Assembly: GCA_044224905.1 (NCBI GenBank)
Contig: JBGAJN010000001.1
Location: 1,240,001-1,304,000 of the forward strand
DNA: 64,000 bases
Direction: 5' to 3'
Source: JBGAJN01 sp044224905
GTDB taxonomy: Bacteria; Verrucomicrobiota; Verrucomicrobiia; Limisphaerales; JBGAJN01
Every line of letters starts with the position of its first letter. The stretch's first letter is position 1. A program made the translations under genes and the position numbers. Positions 1 to 9,756 of this stretch are shown here, piece after piece. Below the pieces are notes generated by a model. The model searched no databases and was not told where the DNA came from. It saw only the letters and a program-made list of their open reading frames with translations.

Positions 1-1337
1 GGTGGGCGGCGTGACATCATGTGCCAGATTTGCATGAGCTGTCGCCATTGCAGGGAGCGCTCCTGCGTAATCTCCCAGTCATAGTAAACGAGGTTGGTGC
101 GCGCCAACTGCCCAAGGAGTTCCGTCGGCATGGGTTGGGGTTTGGGCCGTTCGGGGAACAGAGCGCCGTAGAGGAATTCTCCGCCGGCTTCATTGATCGC
201 CCGGGCGCGCGGTTGAATGATGGGCAGCCGTTGCCACGATAGTTCCGTGCGATTGCTGTTCCATTCGAGGGATTGAACGAGATTCTGCATGGGCGGCTGG
301 AGGATGTCTGGCAGATGCTGTTGAAGGTTGGTCAAGGCGTTGTTCGCACCGGCGAATGGCGTGGCGGCAAATGTTTGAAACGGAATCTGTGATTGTGCCC
401 ATACAAACATTTGTTCGGGCGCGTTGGTGAGCGCAAGCTGTTGAAATTCCGGACGGCCCCGAAGCCATGTGGAGATGCCGCGCGCGGCCGCAAAGCTGAT
501 GAGCGGATCGTGCACGAGGTTTGTCGGCACGTTCCACGCGGGTAGCTTCAATGCGAGCGGATGCTCACAACGCAGTCGACCTTCGAGGAATGAATTGCCG
601 TTGCGGCCCGTCATCGAGAGTTCGAGGCCGGGCCAGCCCGCGGTGTTCGTCGCTCCGAAGAGCCAGCCCAGATGTCGTGCGTCCATTTCTGCGGCGAGCC
701 AGACGTTGGAGGCGGTGACGGTGGGCCAGACCACCGACTCGATTTTATGCAGGGCGTCGATCATCGGTTGCCGATCGGTGCCGATGCCGAGCACGACCCA
801 TTTACTGAGTTCGAGGTAGTCGATGAAGCTTTTGTCGGGTCGGGTGATGTTCCAGCCTCCAAAATTTTTGGTGCTGAGTTTTTTGGGTTCCCCGAGATTC
901 AACTGCTTGGCTACCATGAGGAAATTCGTTTCCCATTGTCGCGCCTCATCACCCTGAAGCAGGACCGCGAGCAACCGGGTGGTGGGTTGCTCCCCTTTGC
1001 CGTGGCCTTCGAAAATAAATCCGCGTTGAATGGCCTTATCGAGCAGCGGACGCAACAGCGTCAAGGTATTGGTCGCGACAACGTTGGTGTCGGGTTGGAG
1101 ATAATTCTGTAGCCCCACCAAGAGGCGGCGCGCGGTCGCTTCGCGGACGCTCTGTGTCGCGGGCAACTCGGCGATTTTGCGCAAGGTAGTGGCGTTGGTG
1201 TCCGCGGCGAGCTTCTCTGTGCCGGCAAACTGCCAGCGGAACCAAAGCTCGTTTGTCCCGTTGGAACGTGGACGCGGTCGACAGCCGCTGGCGAACAGAG
1301 CGGCGATGAGGGCGATGAGAGAGCAAACACGTAGCAT
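1..1337 (-). CDS. Predicted lipoprotein of unknown function, cut by the left window edge
   Basis: An open frame reads leftward from the ATG at 1337 with no stop before base 1, giving about 445 residues; the C-terminus lies outside the window. The first 19 residues form a lipoprotein signal: a short basic start, a Leu/Ile/Ala-rich core and a lipobox ending ASGC, so the mature protein should be lipidated on Cys19 and face the periplasm. The rest is soluble-looking, rich in Trp, Asn and Thr, with no motif I recognise. It is divergently arranged with the VanZ-like gene across about 100 bp. The start is supported by the signal peptide directly behind it. Function unknown. Confidence 0.75.
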   Translation of the reverse strand, partial: MLRVCSLIALIAALFASGCRPRPRSNGTNELWFRWQFAGTEKLAADTNATTLRKIAELPATQSVREATARRLLVGLQNYLQPDTNVVATNTLTLLRPLLDKAIQRGFIFEGHGKGEQPTTRLLAVLLQGDEARQWETNFLMVAKQLNLGEPKKLSTKNFGGWNITRPDKSFIDYLELSKWVVLGIGTDRQPMIDALHKIESVVWPTVTASNVWLAAEMDARHLGWLFGATNTAGWPGLELSMTGRNGNSFLEGRLRCEHPLALKLPAWNVPTNLVHDPLISFAAARGISTWLRGRPEFQQLALTNAPEQMFVWAQSQIPFQTFAATPFAGANNALTNLQQHLPDILQPPMQNLVQSLEWNSNRTELSWQRLPIIQPRARAINEAGGEFLYGALFPERPKPQPMPTELLGQLARTNLVYYDWEITQERSLQWRQLMQIWHMMSRRP

Positions 1338-1444
1338 TGTTGTACTGAGTGATAGCCAATTGCCTTACACCATGGCAAATGCAATGAACGTCTCGTCGCG
1401 GTGCTTTGCCTTGTTTCGAAATTGGGTCGTTGTATTTCTCTAAG

Positions 1445-1894
1445 GTGCGTTCACTGGGAACTTCCGCGATCCGTTGGTTGCCCCCGATCTTCTGGATGGG
1501 CTTGATCCTTGGCGCGTCCACGGACGTGGGTTCAGCTGCACACACCTCCCGGTTCATCGGCCCGTTGTTGCACTGGCTGATTCCCGGATTGGATCAGACC
1601 GCGATCGACTCCATCCACTTTTTGATTCGCAAGGCGGCCCACGTCACGGAATACGCGATCCTCGCCGTCCTTTGGTCGCGCGCGCTGCAACCGCCGTCAA
1701 CTCGGCCATGGCGATGGCAACTCGCGGCCGCGGCGGTCGTCATCTGTTTCCTCGTCGCTTCGATCGATGAGCTCTCGCAAAGCTTTCGCCCGAATCGACA
1801 GGGCTCGCCTTATGACGTTCTGTTGGATACCGTCGGTGCGTTCATCGGAGTCGGATTAATTTGGTTGTGGGGAAAAACGGTCAAGAGGCGGTGA
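1445..1894 (+). CDS. VanZ-like family membrane protein
   Basis: A small membrane protein with the VanZ-like signature: a helix near the start (around LPPIFWMGLILGAS), a central segment with RKAAHVTEYAIL, and a C-terminal DELSQSF...D-LLDTVGAFIG stretch typical of the family. VanZ is named for a teicoplanin-resistance gene, but most family members have no known role. I place the start at GTG 1445 because the first membrane helix follows immediately; an upstream TTG at 1406 would add 13 poorly hydrophobic residues. It ends 7 bp before the ComEC-like gene, so the two are probably co-transcribed. Confidence 0.75.
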   Translation: MRSLGTSAIRWLPPIFWMGLILGASTDVGSAAHTSRFIGPLLHWLIPGLDQTAIDSIHFLIRKAAHVTEYAILAVLWSRALQPPSTRPWRWQLAAAAVVICFLVASIDELSQSFRPNRQGSPYDVLLDTVGAFIGVGLIWLWGKTVKRR

Positions 1895-1901
1895 CGGAGT
1901 C

Positions 1902-4313
1902 ATGAGGCGGCCACTGTGGAGAGTGGCGCTGTGGTATGTCGCCGGAGTGGCGCTGGCGCGTGAGTTTCACGTGCCGGTGATTGGACTCTTTTTCCTTTGC
2001 GCAGTCTCGCTCTTCGCGGCCGCAGCCTGGGAGAAGGCACGAACAGCGTTGCTCTGCCTGTCGGTTTTCACTTTCGGTTGGCTGGCGCTGGAAATACGGA
2101 CGGAGATTTTCTCACCGCACGACCTACGCGTTCTATTCGACGTGCAACCTCAATTGGTCACGCTCCGCGGCCGGCTCGAGGAACCGCCGAGTCTGACGGT
2201 CTTCGAACGTCGCGGTGAGGAAGCCTGGCGCACCCATGCGACGCTCCGAGTGGAATCGTTCAGCACGGGAACGAACTGGGCGCCCGCCTTCGGACGCGTC
2301 GCCGTGCTCGCGCCGGGAATTCTTGGCGATGACTTTTTCACCGGCCGTTCAGTGGAAGTTTTTGGCGTGATTCAACCACCTCGGCGCCCCTTGGCCGAGG
2401 GCTTGTTTGATTACCGGGAATATCTTCGCTGGCAAGGTATCCATTTTCTTTTTCAGACGAAGTCGACCGACGACTGGCGCGCGATCGGCGGCGAAGCCAA
2501 GCCTCCGTGGTCGGAACGGTTCAGCCGTTGGGCGCAGTCCACGTTGCAAAGAAATCTTCCAATCGAAGACGAACCGCTGCGCTTGACTTGGGCCATGGCG
2601 CTCGGCTGGAAAACCGCGCTGACCGACGACGTCTCCGAACCGTTCATTCGCACGGGCACGATGCACATCTTCGCCATCTCGGGCCTGCACATTGCGCTCA
2701 TTGCCGGGATTCTCGTGGCGTTGCTCCGCGTGTTGCAGATGCCGCGCGGCGCGTGTGGCGTGGTGGCGATTCCTCTGATCTGGTTCTACACCGCCGCGAC
2801 CGGTTGGCAGTCCTCGGCGATTCGCTCAACCATCATGATGACGATCGTAATTGCCGGTTGGTCGCTACGACGGCCATCCGATTTGCTCAACTCACTCGGT
2901 GCAGCCGGCTTCATCATCCTCGTGTGGCAGCCCGAGCAATTGTTCCAAGCAAGCTTCCAACTTTCCTTCTTCGTCGTGCTCGCGATCGCGTTGTTCCTGC
3001 CCCCGATTGAAGACCGCGTGCAGCGATTACTCTCTCCCGATCCGCTGCTGCCGCCGGAATTGCGTCCGCGCTGGCAACGTTGGCTCGATGTTCCGATTCG
3101 CTGGCTGGCGATGAGCTTCGCGACGTCGTTCGCGGCGTGGCTCGGCTCGGTGCCCCTCACCGCCTACTACTTTCACATGTTCACGCCGGTGAGTCTGCTA
3201 GCGAACCTCGCGATCGTGCCGATGAGCAGCGCCGCGCTCGTGTGCAACCTCGGCAGCGTCGTGTGCGGCGATTGGCTGCCGTGGTTGACCGAGCTCTTCA
3301 ACCACGCTGGCTGGTTCTGGATGAAAGGAATGGTCATCGCGAGCGATTGGTTCGCGCACCTACCCGGGGCGAGTTGGAATGTGCGCGAGCCGACACCACT
3401 TGCGATCACAGTTTACTACGTGATCGTGCTGCTCGCCTTCGACGGATGGTTATTCGCGCCGCAGCGTTGGCGATGGACCGTGCCAACCGTTAGCCTCTGC
3501 CTCATCACCTTCCTCGCGGTGAATTGGTTTCAGCAAAGAAATCTCACACGCATCACGATTCTTCCTCTCGGCGGTGGAAGTTCGATCTGGGTCGACGCTC
3601 CCGGTCGCGCTAACGACCTGCTCATCGACACCGGTAGCGAACCCTCCGTGCGCTTCGCTGCGAAACCTTTTCTGCGCGCTCAAGGCGTGAACACTCTTCC
3701 GAACCTGCTCCTCGCACACAGCAACACGCGCAACATCGGTGGTGCGCCCGTAGTCGCCACGGAGTTTCGTGCCACGCGCGTAGTAACCGCCGCCGTTAAA
3801 TCTCGGTCGACCACTCTGCGCCAGACGATCGGCCAAATAGAAAGCGCTCACATTCCGATAACAACAATCCAGCGCGGAGAAACTGTCAGTGGATGGTCCG
3901 TGCTGCACCCCGACGCGGCCGACAAGTTCACGCAGGCTGACGATGGCGCCGTGGTCTTGCGCAAAGAGATCAAGGGCGTGCCGGTGTTACTCCTTTCGTC
4001 ACTGGGCAAAGCTGGCCAAGCTAAACTTTTCGAACGCGCCGGCGATTTGCGCGCGGACATCATTGTCGCGGGATTGCCCCGACAAGGCGAGCCGCTCAAC
4101 GATGCGTTACTCGAAGCGATTAATCCGCGATTAATTGTCATCACCGACAGTGACTACCCCGCGAGTGAGCGCGCAGGGAAAATTCTTCGCGACCGTCTCG
4201 CGGCACGAAACATCCCCGTGATCTATACGAGTCACAGCGGTGCGGTGACGTTGGAGTTTCGCGGCGGAAGCGCGCTGGCGAAAACCATGACCGACGGCGT
4301 CGTGTGGCCGTGA
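1902..4313 (+). CDS. ComEC/Rec2 family competence-type membrane channel with a degenerate C-terminal metallo-hydrolase domain
   Basis: About 803 residues with the ComEC domain order: N-terminal helices and a DUF4131-type soluble part (about 20-190), the polytopic Competence domain (about 225-500, with the hallmark FAISGLHIALIAG near 257-270), then a beta-lactamase-fold-like tail (about 545-800). ComEC moves single-stranded DNA across the inner membrane during natural transformation. A GGAG sits just upstream of the ATG. In the tail the usual DxGQGD motif reads LPLGGGS, and the HxHxDH-type metal site is AHSNTRNIGG at about 605-614. The downstream LTGD and GHHGS-type motifs are also missing, so the hydrolase part is probably inactive. 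Probably co-transcribed with the VanZ-like gene. Confidence 0.85.
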   Translation: MRRPLWRVALWYVAGVALAREFHVPVIGLFFLCAVSLFAAAAWEKARTALLCLSVFTFGWLALEIRTEIFSPHDLRVLFDVQPQLVTLRGRLEEPPSLTVFERRGEEAWRTHATLRVESFSTGTNWAPAFGRVAVLAPGILGDDFFTGRSVEVFGVIQPPRRPLAEGLFDYREYLRWQGIHFLFQTKSTDDWRAIGGEAKPPWSERFSRWAQSTLQRNLPIEDEPLRLTWAMALGWKTALTDDVSEPFIRTGTMHIFAISGLHIALIAGILVALLRVLQMPRGACGVVAIPLIWFYTAATGWQSSAIRSTIMMTIVIAGWSLRRPSDLLNSLGAAGFIILVWQPEQLFQASFQLSFFVVLAIALFLPPIEDRVQRLLSPDPLLPPELRPRWQRWLDVPIRWLAMSFATSFAAWLGSVPLTAYYFHMFTPVSLLANLAIVPMSSAALVCNLGSVVCGDWLPWLTELFNHAGWFWMKGMVIASDWFAHLPGASWNVREPTPLAITVYYVIVLLAFDGWLFAPQRWRWTVPTVSLCLITFLAVNWFQQRNLTRITILPLGGGSSIWVDAPGRANDLLIDTGSEPSVRFAAKPFLRAQGVNTLPNLLLAHSNTRNIGGAPVVATEFRATRVVTAAVKSRSTTLRQTIGQIESAHIPITTIQRGETVSGWSVLHPDAADKFTQADDGAVVLRKEIKGVPVLLLSSLGKAGQAKLFERAGDLRADIIVAGLPRQGEPLNDALLEAINPRLIVITDSDYPASERAGKILRDRLAARNIPVIYTSHSGAVTLEFRGGSALAKTMTDGVVWP

Positions 4314-4323
4314 ACTCCGAGTA

Positions 4324-5106
4324 TCACTTCGCAGGCGTGACGGAACCGAATACCTTCTTTAGCAGATCCGTGGTGCGCGCTGCCGGATTGGCGCGGATCG
4401 ATTTCTCCTCCACAGCGATCATCTTGAACAGGCCGTCCATGGCTTTCGTGGTCACGTAGCCATCGACATCCATGGCGCCGGGTCCGGCGGTTTTCTTGCT
4501 GCCGAAAAGCGAGGTGAGTCCCTGCACCTGGCCGAACTTGCCCGTGAGTTCTTTGTATTGCTGCGTCACGCCGACCGAGTCCGTAGCCTTGGAAATGATC
4601 GGTCGGAATTTTTCCGCGAGCGCCGCCTCACTGGTGCGTTTGAAATACTGCGTCGCCGCGTCCGGCGCGCCCTTCAAGATCGCCTGCGCATCGGCAATGC
4701 TCATCTTGGTGATGCTATCGGCGAGAATGTTCAACCCCACCGGCACGGCTTGCTCAGCGGCGCGATTCATCGAGACTGTGAAATCGTCCACCATCTTGTC
4801 CTGTCCCGCGAGACGCGCGGCGGTTTCGATTTTCTTCAAGCTCTCGGGCATCGGGATTTTCACGTCGAGGTTTTTCAGGAAGCCGTCGGGTTTGCCGAGG
4901 CCGGCAACGGCTTTCTTCGCGCCGTTGGCCAACGCTTCTTTCAACCCCTTGGTCATTTCGTTGCCCGTAAGGGCGGCAGCGGAACTCAGCGCGGCATTGG
5001 TGCCCGCGAGGCCACGGAGGCTGTTGAGAAAATCCGCCGCGCGCCCCACCGAGGTGACCAGCAGCAGCGTGAGAATTCCGACGGAGAGTTTTTGGGTTGG
5101 TTTCAT
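4324..5106 (-). CDS. DUF4197 domain-containing exported protein
   Basis: About 260 residues. A Sec signal (MKPTQKLSVGILTLLLVTS, cut near GRAA) is followed by an alpha-helical domain matching DUF4197: a GL-x-EAL-x-NGAKKAV stretch, a VDDFTVSMNRAAEQAVP segment and the C-terminal TTKAMDGLFKMIAVEEKSIR stretch. The family is periplasmic or outer-membrane-associated and has no established function. I chose the ATG at 5106 because the longer frame (to 5205) adds a non-conserved, non-hydrophobic lead before the signal peptide. It converges on the ComEC-like gene with a 10 bp gap and diverges from the PVC heme protein. Confidence 0.8.
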   Translation of the reverse strand: MKPTQKLSVGILTLLLVTSVGRAADFLNSLRGLAGTNAALSSAAALTGNEMTKGLKEALANGAKKAVAGLGKPDGFLKNLDVKIPMPESLKKIETAARLAGQDKMVDDFTVSMNRAAEQAVPVGLNILADSITKMSIADAQAILKGAPDAATQYFKRTSEAALAEKFRPIISKATDSVGVTQQYKELTGKFGQVQGLTSLFGSKKTAGPGAMDVDGYVTTKAMDGLFKMIAVEEKSIRANPAARTTDLLKKVFGSVTPAK

Positions 5107-5247
5107 AAAGGGCGTGGGAGCCAACCTCCGCCCATAACTCGGCAAGGTCAAGCTATCCGCTCGCGCCGCGGGGCAAATCCTCAAGACGAATGCGCGAAAA
5201 CTCATGGCGAACCAACGTCGCTTGCGGCAAGGTCACGAGGATTCGCC

Positions 5248-8200
5248 ATGAAAATATTTTCGACCTTGATTGCGCTTGCGCTCGGGCTGACGGCTCTCTC
5301 CGCGATTGAACTTTCCGAAGCACAGAAGCGCGATCTTATCACCCGAGCCCCCGCGGCGACGCCCGCCCTATCACCTGCCGATTCACAGCAGGCGTTTACC
5401 GTCCCGCCCGGCTTCGAGGTTCGCTTGTTTGCCTCGGAACCGATGGTCGTGAATCCCGTCGCTATGACGTGGGACGATCGCGGGCGGTTATGGGTCGTGG
5501 AGCTCTACGAATATCCGCTTGGCGCGCCCAAGGGCACCAAGCCGCGCGACCGCATCATCATTCTCGAGGACACCGACGCCGATGGGCGCGCGGACAAACG
5601 CACCGTGTTTGCCGACGGGTTGAATCTCGCGACGGGCATTCTGCTCGGCGACGGCGGCGCTTACGTGGGGCAGGCGCCGGAGCTGTTGTTTCTGAAAGAC
5701 ACCAACGGCGATGACGTCGCGGACGTGCGCAACATCGTGCTCAGCGGTTTCGGCCTCGAGGACCGGCACGAGTTGTTGAACGGTTTCACGTGGGGACCGG
5801 ACGGTTACCTCTACATGACCCACGGCGTGTTCACGCACTCGAAGGTCAAGGTGCCCGAGGCCACCGAGCCCGGCGTCACGGTGAATGCGGCCGTCGCGCG
5901 CTTTCATCCGCAGACGAAAAAGTTCGAAGTCTTCGCCGACGGCACGAGTAATCCGTGGGGCGTGGATTTCGATCGCACCGGCAATGCGATCATCAGCGCA
6001 TGCGTCGTGGACCATCTCTGGCACATGGCGCCCGGTGGCATCTACGTCCGGCAGGGCGGCGTGCCGGCGCATCCCTACGCCTACGAACTGCTCCCGAGCA
6101 TCGTGGATCACAAACATTTCCGCGCGGCCTATTGCGGCGTGAATGTGTATCAGGGCAACCAGTTTCCCGCCGAATGGCTCGGGCTCGTGATGATGGGCAA
6201 CATCCATCAAAGCGCACTCAACTGCGACCGCCTCACGCCGAATGGCTCCAGTTTCAAAGCGACTGCGGAAAAAGATTTTCTCACTACGACCGACGGTTGG
6301 TTCCGCCCGATCAGCGAACAGGTCGGGCCCGATGGCGCGTTGTGGGTCGGCGACTGGTACGATAAGTACCCGTGCTACCAAAACGCCCGCGCCGATCCCG
6401 AGGGCGTGGACCGCACGCACGGCCGCATCTGGCGCGTGGTGTGGACCGGCAAGGAGCCGGGCAGAAAAGTTCCCTCTCGTCCCGACGCGAAGATGGACCT
6501 CGCCAAGCTCAGCTCGCGCGAGTTGGTGAAAGTGCTCGCCCACGAAAACGTCTGGCAGCGCCGCACCGCGCAACGCCTCCTGACCGAGCGCCGCGACAAC
6601 ACGGTGATGGGCGAGTTGCAGAAGGTGCTCGCGAACGGTGCGTCGCTCGATGCGCGCCTCGCGGCGTTCTGGACGATGCACACCTCGGGCTACCTCACGG
6701 ACGACACGCTCGTGAAGGCGTCGGAAGACAAGGATCCCGCCATTCGCGCGTGGGCCGCGCGGCTTACCGGAGAACGGCAGGTTGCGGATCAGCTTGCGGC
6801 GGATTTGCTTGGCCGATTGGCGGATGATTCGGATCCCACCGTGCGCACCGCCGTGGTCACCGCCTGCCGCCAGTTCGTTTCCGGTTCGCTCACCGTCAAC
6901 ACGGCGGCGCCTTTCAACGCTGATGTCCACCGCGCCATCGGCGGCATTCTCGACAAGGTCGCCAAAGCCTCCGCCGACGCGAAGGACCCGTTGCTGCCGT
7001 TCATGCTCTGGCTCGCTGCGGAACCGCTCGTGGCCGCGGAACCGGCCGCCATGCTCCGTTGGCTCGCCGAAAACGGCGAGGCTACGATGCCGCTGTCGGG
7101 CAAACTCGCCTACAAGACCATGCGGCGCATCTGCGACCTGCAACAGCCCGAGCAGATGAATGCCGTGCTCGACTTTGTCGCCGCGCAACCCGTCGATCAC
7201 GCATTGATCGCCGCGGCCTTTAACGGCCTCGTGGACGGACAGAAGGGCAAGGCCATTGCGCCGACCAAGCCCACGGAAGAGTTCTTCAAAAAATTCCTCG
7301 CCAGCCCGCGCAAGGACATCGCCGATTTCGCGAAGCAACTCGGTGCCGCGTGGGGCAATGCCGGCGCGCTGCAATCCATGCTCGCGCGCATCGGCGATGC
7401 AAAGGCGCCGCTGAATGAGCGGTTGAAGGCCGTCGAGAGCGCTCGAGGCATGAAGCCGCCTGCGGCCGCGCGCGAGCCGCTGTTCAACCTCCTCGCGAAG
7501 GGACAGCCCGAGCCCTTGATGATCGAGGCCGTCCGCGCCATTGGCGCCCTCTTCAATGACGACGACGCAGCAAAGGAGATCGTGAACCGCTGGAAGCAGT
7601 TGACGCCCGCCACGCGTCGCGCCGCTGTGGAGACGTTTGCCGCGCGCGACCGTTGGGCTTCGGTTTTGTTGTCGGCCGTCGAAGGAGGTTCGGTGCTCGC
7701 GAGCGATGTCTCGGCGAGCGCCATCCGCACGATCACGCGCTCGACGGCTGATTACGGCATGCTCGCGCGCCGCGCCGGGTTGATCTTTGGCCGTGTGCAG
7801 GAAGCCAATGCCGACAAGGCCAAGGTCATCGCCACTAAGAAACAGATGATCCTCGGTGCGAAGACGCCGCCTGATTTGAAGAAGGGCCGCGAGATCGCGC
7901 AGAAGACCTGTTTCACCTGCCACAAACTGCACGGAGAAGGCGCGGACATCGGCCCCGACCTCACCGGCGTAGGGCGCAGCACACTCGACGCGTTGCTCGC
8001 GAACGTGATTGATCCGAATCAGATCATCGGTCGCGGCTACGAACTCGTAGAAGCCGAGTTGAAGGACGGCCGCACCGTCAGTGGCCGGCTCGCCGAAGAA
8101 AACGAAACACGCATTCGCCTGCTTAGCGCCGGCCCGAAGGAAGACATCCTCGCGCGCAGCGACATCGCGAACCTGCGCGTGAGCCCGATCTCGCTCATGC

Positions 8201-8367
8201 CCGAAGGTCTGGAGCAAATGCCCGAAGGTGATTTCCGCAACCTCGTCGCCTTCATCCTCAACCCACCGCAAGACGGCACTCCGTTCAGTTGGAAGAATGA
8301 GGAAACGCCTGCGCCCGTAGCCAAGCCGGCATCTAAGACCACCCCGAAGCCAGCCGCGAAGAAGTAA
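5248..8367 (+). CDS. PVC-type heme-binding protein: dehydrogenase-like propeller, HEAT repeats and C-terminal cytochrome c domain
   Basis: About 1039 residues. A signal peptide (1-20) is followed by the PVC-type membrane-bound dehydrogenase propeller, starting around FTVPPGFEVRLFASEP with a conserved DRGRLWVVELYEYPLG and the ILEDTDADGRAD Asp-rich loop. A long HEAT-like helical stretch covers about 420-850. The C-terminal heme domain has one C-x-x-C-H (C888, C891, H892), then GPDLTGVGR and a late LMPEGL motif. The family is thought to be a periplasmic sugar or alcohol oxidoreductase passing electrons to its own heme; the substrate is unknown. I use ATG 5248, with GAGG 7 bp upstream, since it directly precedes the signal. 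The frame is open back to 4558, but that part overlaps the DUF4197 gene. Confidence 0.88.
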   Translation: MKIFSTLIALALGLTALSAIELSEAQKRDLITRAPAATPALSPADSQQAFTVPPGFEVRLFASEPMVVNPVAMTWDDRGRLWVVELYEYPLGAPKGTKPRDRIIILEDTDADGRADKRTVFADGLNLATGILLGDGGAYVGQAPELLFLKDTNGDDVADVRNIVLSGFGLEDRHELLNGFTWGPDGYLYMTHGVFTHSKVKVPEATEPGVTVNAAVARFHPQTKKFEVFADGTSNPWGVDFDRTGNAIISACVVDHLWHMAPGGIYVRQGGVPAHPYAYELLPSIVDHKHFRAAYCGVNVYQGNQFPAEWLGLVMMGNIHQSALNCDRLTPNGSSFKATAEKDFLTTTDGWFRPISEQVGPDGALWVGDWYDKYPCYQNARADPEGVDRTHGRIWRVVWTGKEPGRKVPSRPDAKMDLAKLSSRELVKVLAHENVWQRRTAQRLLTERRDNTVMGELQKVLANGASLDARLAAFWTMHTSGYLTDDTLVKASEDKDPAIRAWAARLTGERQVADQLAADLLGRLADDSDPTVRTAVVTACRQFVSGSLTVNTAAPFNADVHRAIGGILDKVAKASADAKDPLLPFMLWLAAEPLVAAEPAAMLRWLAENGEATMPLSGKLAYKTMRRICDLQQPEQMNAVLDFVAAQPVDHALIAAAFNGLVDGQKGKAIAPTKPTEEFFKKFLASPRKDIADFAKQLGAAWGNAGALQSMLARIGDAKAPLNERLKAVESARGMKPPAAAREPLFNLLAKGQPEPLMIEAVRAIGALFNDDDAAKEIVNRWKQLTPATRRAAVETFAARDRWASVLLSAVEGGSVLASDVSASAIRTITRSTADYGMLARRAGLIFGRVQEANADKAKVIATKKQMILGAKTPPDLKKGREIAQKTCFTCHKLHGEGADIGPDLTGVGRSTLDALLANVIDPNQIIGRGYELVEAELKDGRTVSGRLAEENETRIRLLSAGPKEDILARSDIANLRVSPISLMPEGLEQMPEGDFRNLVAFILNPPQDGTPFSWKNEETPAPVAKPASKTTPKPAAKK

Positions 8368-8370
8368 CGC

Positions 8371-9696
8371 TCAGGGAGCGAGCAAGCGGTAGAAGAGCCG
8401 ATTCGTCGAAGTGCCGGGAAGGAATTCGAAGAACGGACTCGTCGCCCAAGGCAACGTGGTCCATGACTGTAGATCGAGGGACGTTGCAAGCTGCGCGCTG
8501 CCTGTCCAATCGACCTTCACGTAATCGCTGCTGCGCGAGATGTTGAGCGCGTTCGCTGGCGGCGGTGGAGTCACGGGCACGGCGTCCACCGCAGCGCGCA
8601 CGGCGTTGAGGATGCGGAGGTTGTTATACACGGTCGTCGAAAATCCATTCGCGCCGAACATGAAGATCACCCCGCGCAAGTTGCGCCGCCGGTCCACCCA
8701 CGGCCACGTGCCGAACGCTCCGGGGCTGCTCACTTCCTCGACGACTCCGTTGGTGGGATTCTGCGCGAGCGCCCACGAACCCATGCCGTAGTCGGGTCGC
8801 TGGTTGTAGGCGAAGAGCGTTGAGGGCGGCCATGGCGAATAATATTCAGGAAGGCCCAAGGTTTGGTTGACGAAGAATTCCTGCACGGCGCGACTCGACA
8901 GAAACGCGCGACCATCCGGCAACGCGCCGTTGTTGAGAACCATCTGGAGAAACTTCTGATAATCTTCGACGGAACTGCGCGCGCCGCCGGCGATGCCAGG
9001 GTTGTTCAACCCGAAAAAGTTGTAATCCGAATTCGTCATGCCCAGAGGTTGAAACAAAACGTTCGTCGCCAGCGTGCGCCAGTCTTTGCCCGTGACGATT
9101 TCACAGATGCGCCCGACGATCTGCATGCCGTCGCCGTCGTAGGCGAGCTGTGTCCCCGGCGCGAACACGACCGGAATGTTGGTGGCGATGAGATCGACAG
9201 ATTGCGCAAGGGTGAACGAAGGATCTGTGTCGTAGCTCGCGTTGGTAACATCATAGAGGCCGGAGGTCATCGCAAAGCACTGGCGGATGGTGATGTCGCC
9301 CTTGTTGTAGCCGTTGGAGACAAAGTTTGTGAACGCCGGTAGGTAGCGCTTGATCGGATCGTTGAGCTGAAAATAGCCGCGTTCCGCCAGCGAGAGAACG
9401 ATCGCGCCCGAGAGCCACTTGCTCGCCGACGCAATGCCGCGACGGGTGTTCGTCGCCAGCGTGCCCGCTTGAAAAGAATAAATCGGCGTGTCGCGCTGAT
9501 ACAACAGCATGACGACGTTCGTGCCGTAGAGATTGAGGTTGGATTGCAGCAACCCGGTAACGGGTGAGAAATCGTAATTGGTCTGCGCGCAACTCGCAGC
9601 TGGAAGAAACAACGTGACCAGCAGGGCGAGCAGCAAACCAGTGAGCCCACACGCATGCGCGAACTTGGTCCGTAATATTTGTCCGATGCCGACCAT
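8371..9696 (-). CDS. Exported serine hydrolase of the beta-lactamase/class C penicillin-binding family, with a C-terminal Trp/FYR module
   Basis: About 441 residues. A Sec signal (1-37, ending SCAQ) precedes a beta-lactamase-type serine hydrolase domain. The S-x-x-K pair is S90 and K93 in GIASASKWLSG, and the second conserved block is LAYDGDGMQIVGR with Y186, where a Gly replaces the usual Asn of Y-x-N. Family members include D-amino-acid peptidases, esterases and beta-lactamases, so the substrate cannot be assigned. Residues about 385-441 form an extra module (V-x-V-x-W...SLDLQSW...FYRLLAP) also seen in other exported proteins of this window. It lies downstream of the redoxin fusion gene on the same strand, 126 bp away. 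Confidence 0.8.
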   Translation of the reverse strand: MVGIGQILRTKFAHACGLTGLLLALLVTLFLPAASCAQTNYDFSPVTGLLQSNLNLYGTNVVMLLYQRDTPIYSFQAGTLATNTRRGIASASKWLSGAIVLSLAERGYFQLNDPIKRYLPAFTNFVSNGYNKGDITIRQCFAMTSGLYDVTNASYDTDPSFTLAQSVDLIATNIPVVFAPGTQLAYDGDGMQIVGRICEIVTGKDWRTLATNVLFQPLGMTNSDYNFFGLNNPGIAGGARSSVEDYQKFLQMVLNNGALPDGRAFLSSRAVQEFFVNQTLGLPEYYSPWPPSTLFAYNQRPDYGMGSWALAQNPTNGVVEEVSSPGAFGTWPWVDRRRNLRGVIFMFGANGFSTTVYNNLRILNAVRAAVDAVPVTPPPPANALNISRSSDYVKVDWTGSAQLATSLDLQSWTTLPWATSPFFEFLPGTSTNRLFYRLLAP

Positions 9697-9756
9697 CGCG
9701 GCAGGAGACGTCTAGGTGGCGAGACGGTTACGCCGTTCGAATAGTTCCCACCTAGA

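Noticed and set aside
1036..1557. A 173-codon minus-strand frame overlapping the left-edge lipoprotein and the VanZ-like gene
   Set aside because: It is in another frame than the lipoprotein, has no signal or domain, and crosses the divergent promoter gap.
4558..5247. N-terminal extension of the PVC heme protein frame
   Set aside because: The extension overlaps the opposite-strand DUF4197 gene and precedes an internal, well-formed signal peptide at 5248, so it is not translated.
5488..8271. A 927-codon open frame on the minus strand
   Set aside because: It lies entirely inside the PVC heme-binding protein on the plus strand, encodes a His/Arg/Glu-rich protein without domains, and arises from codon bias in GC-rich DNA.
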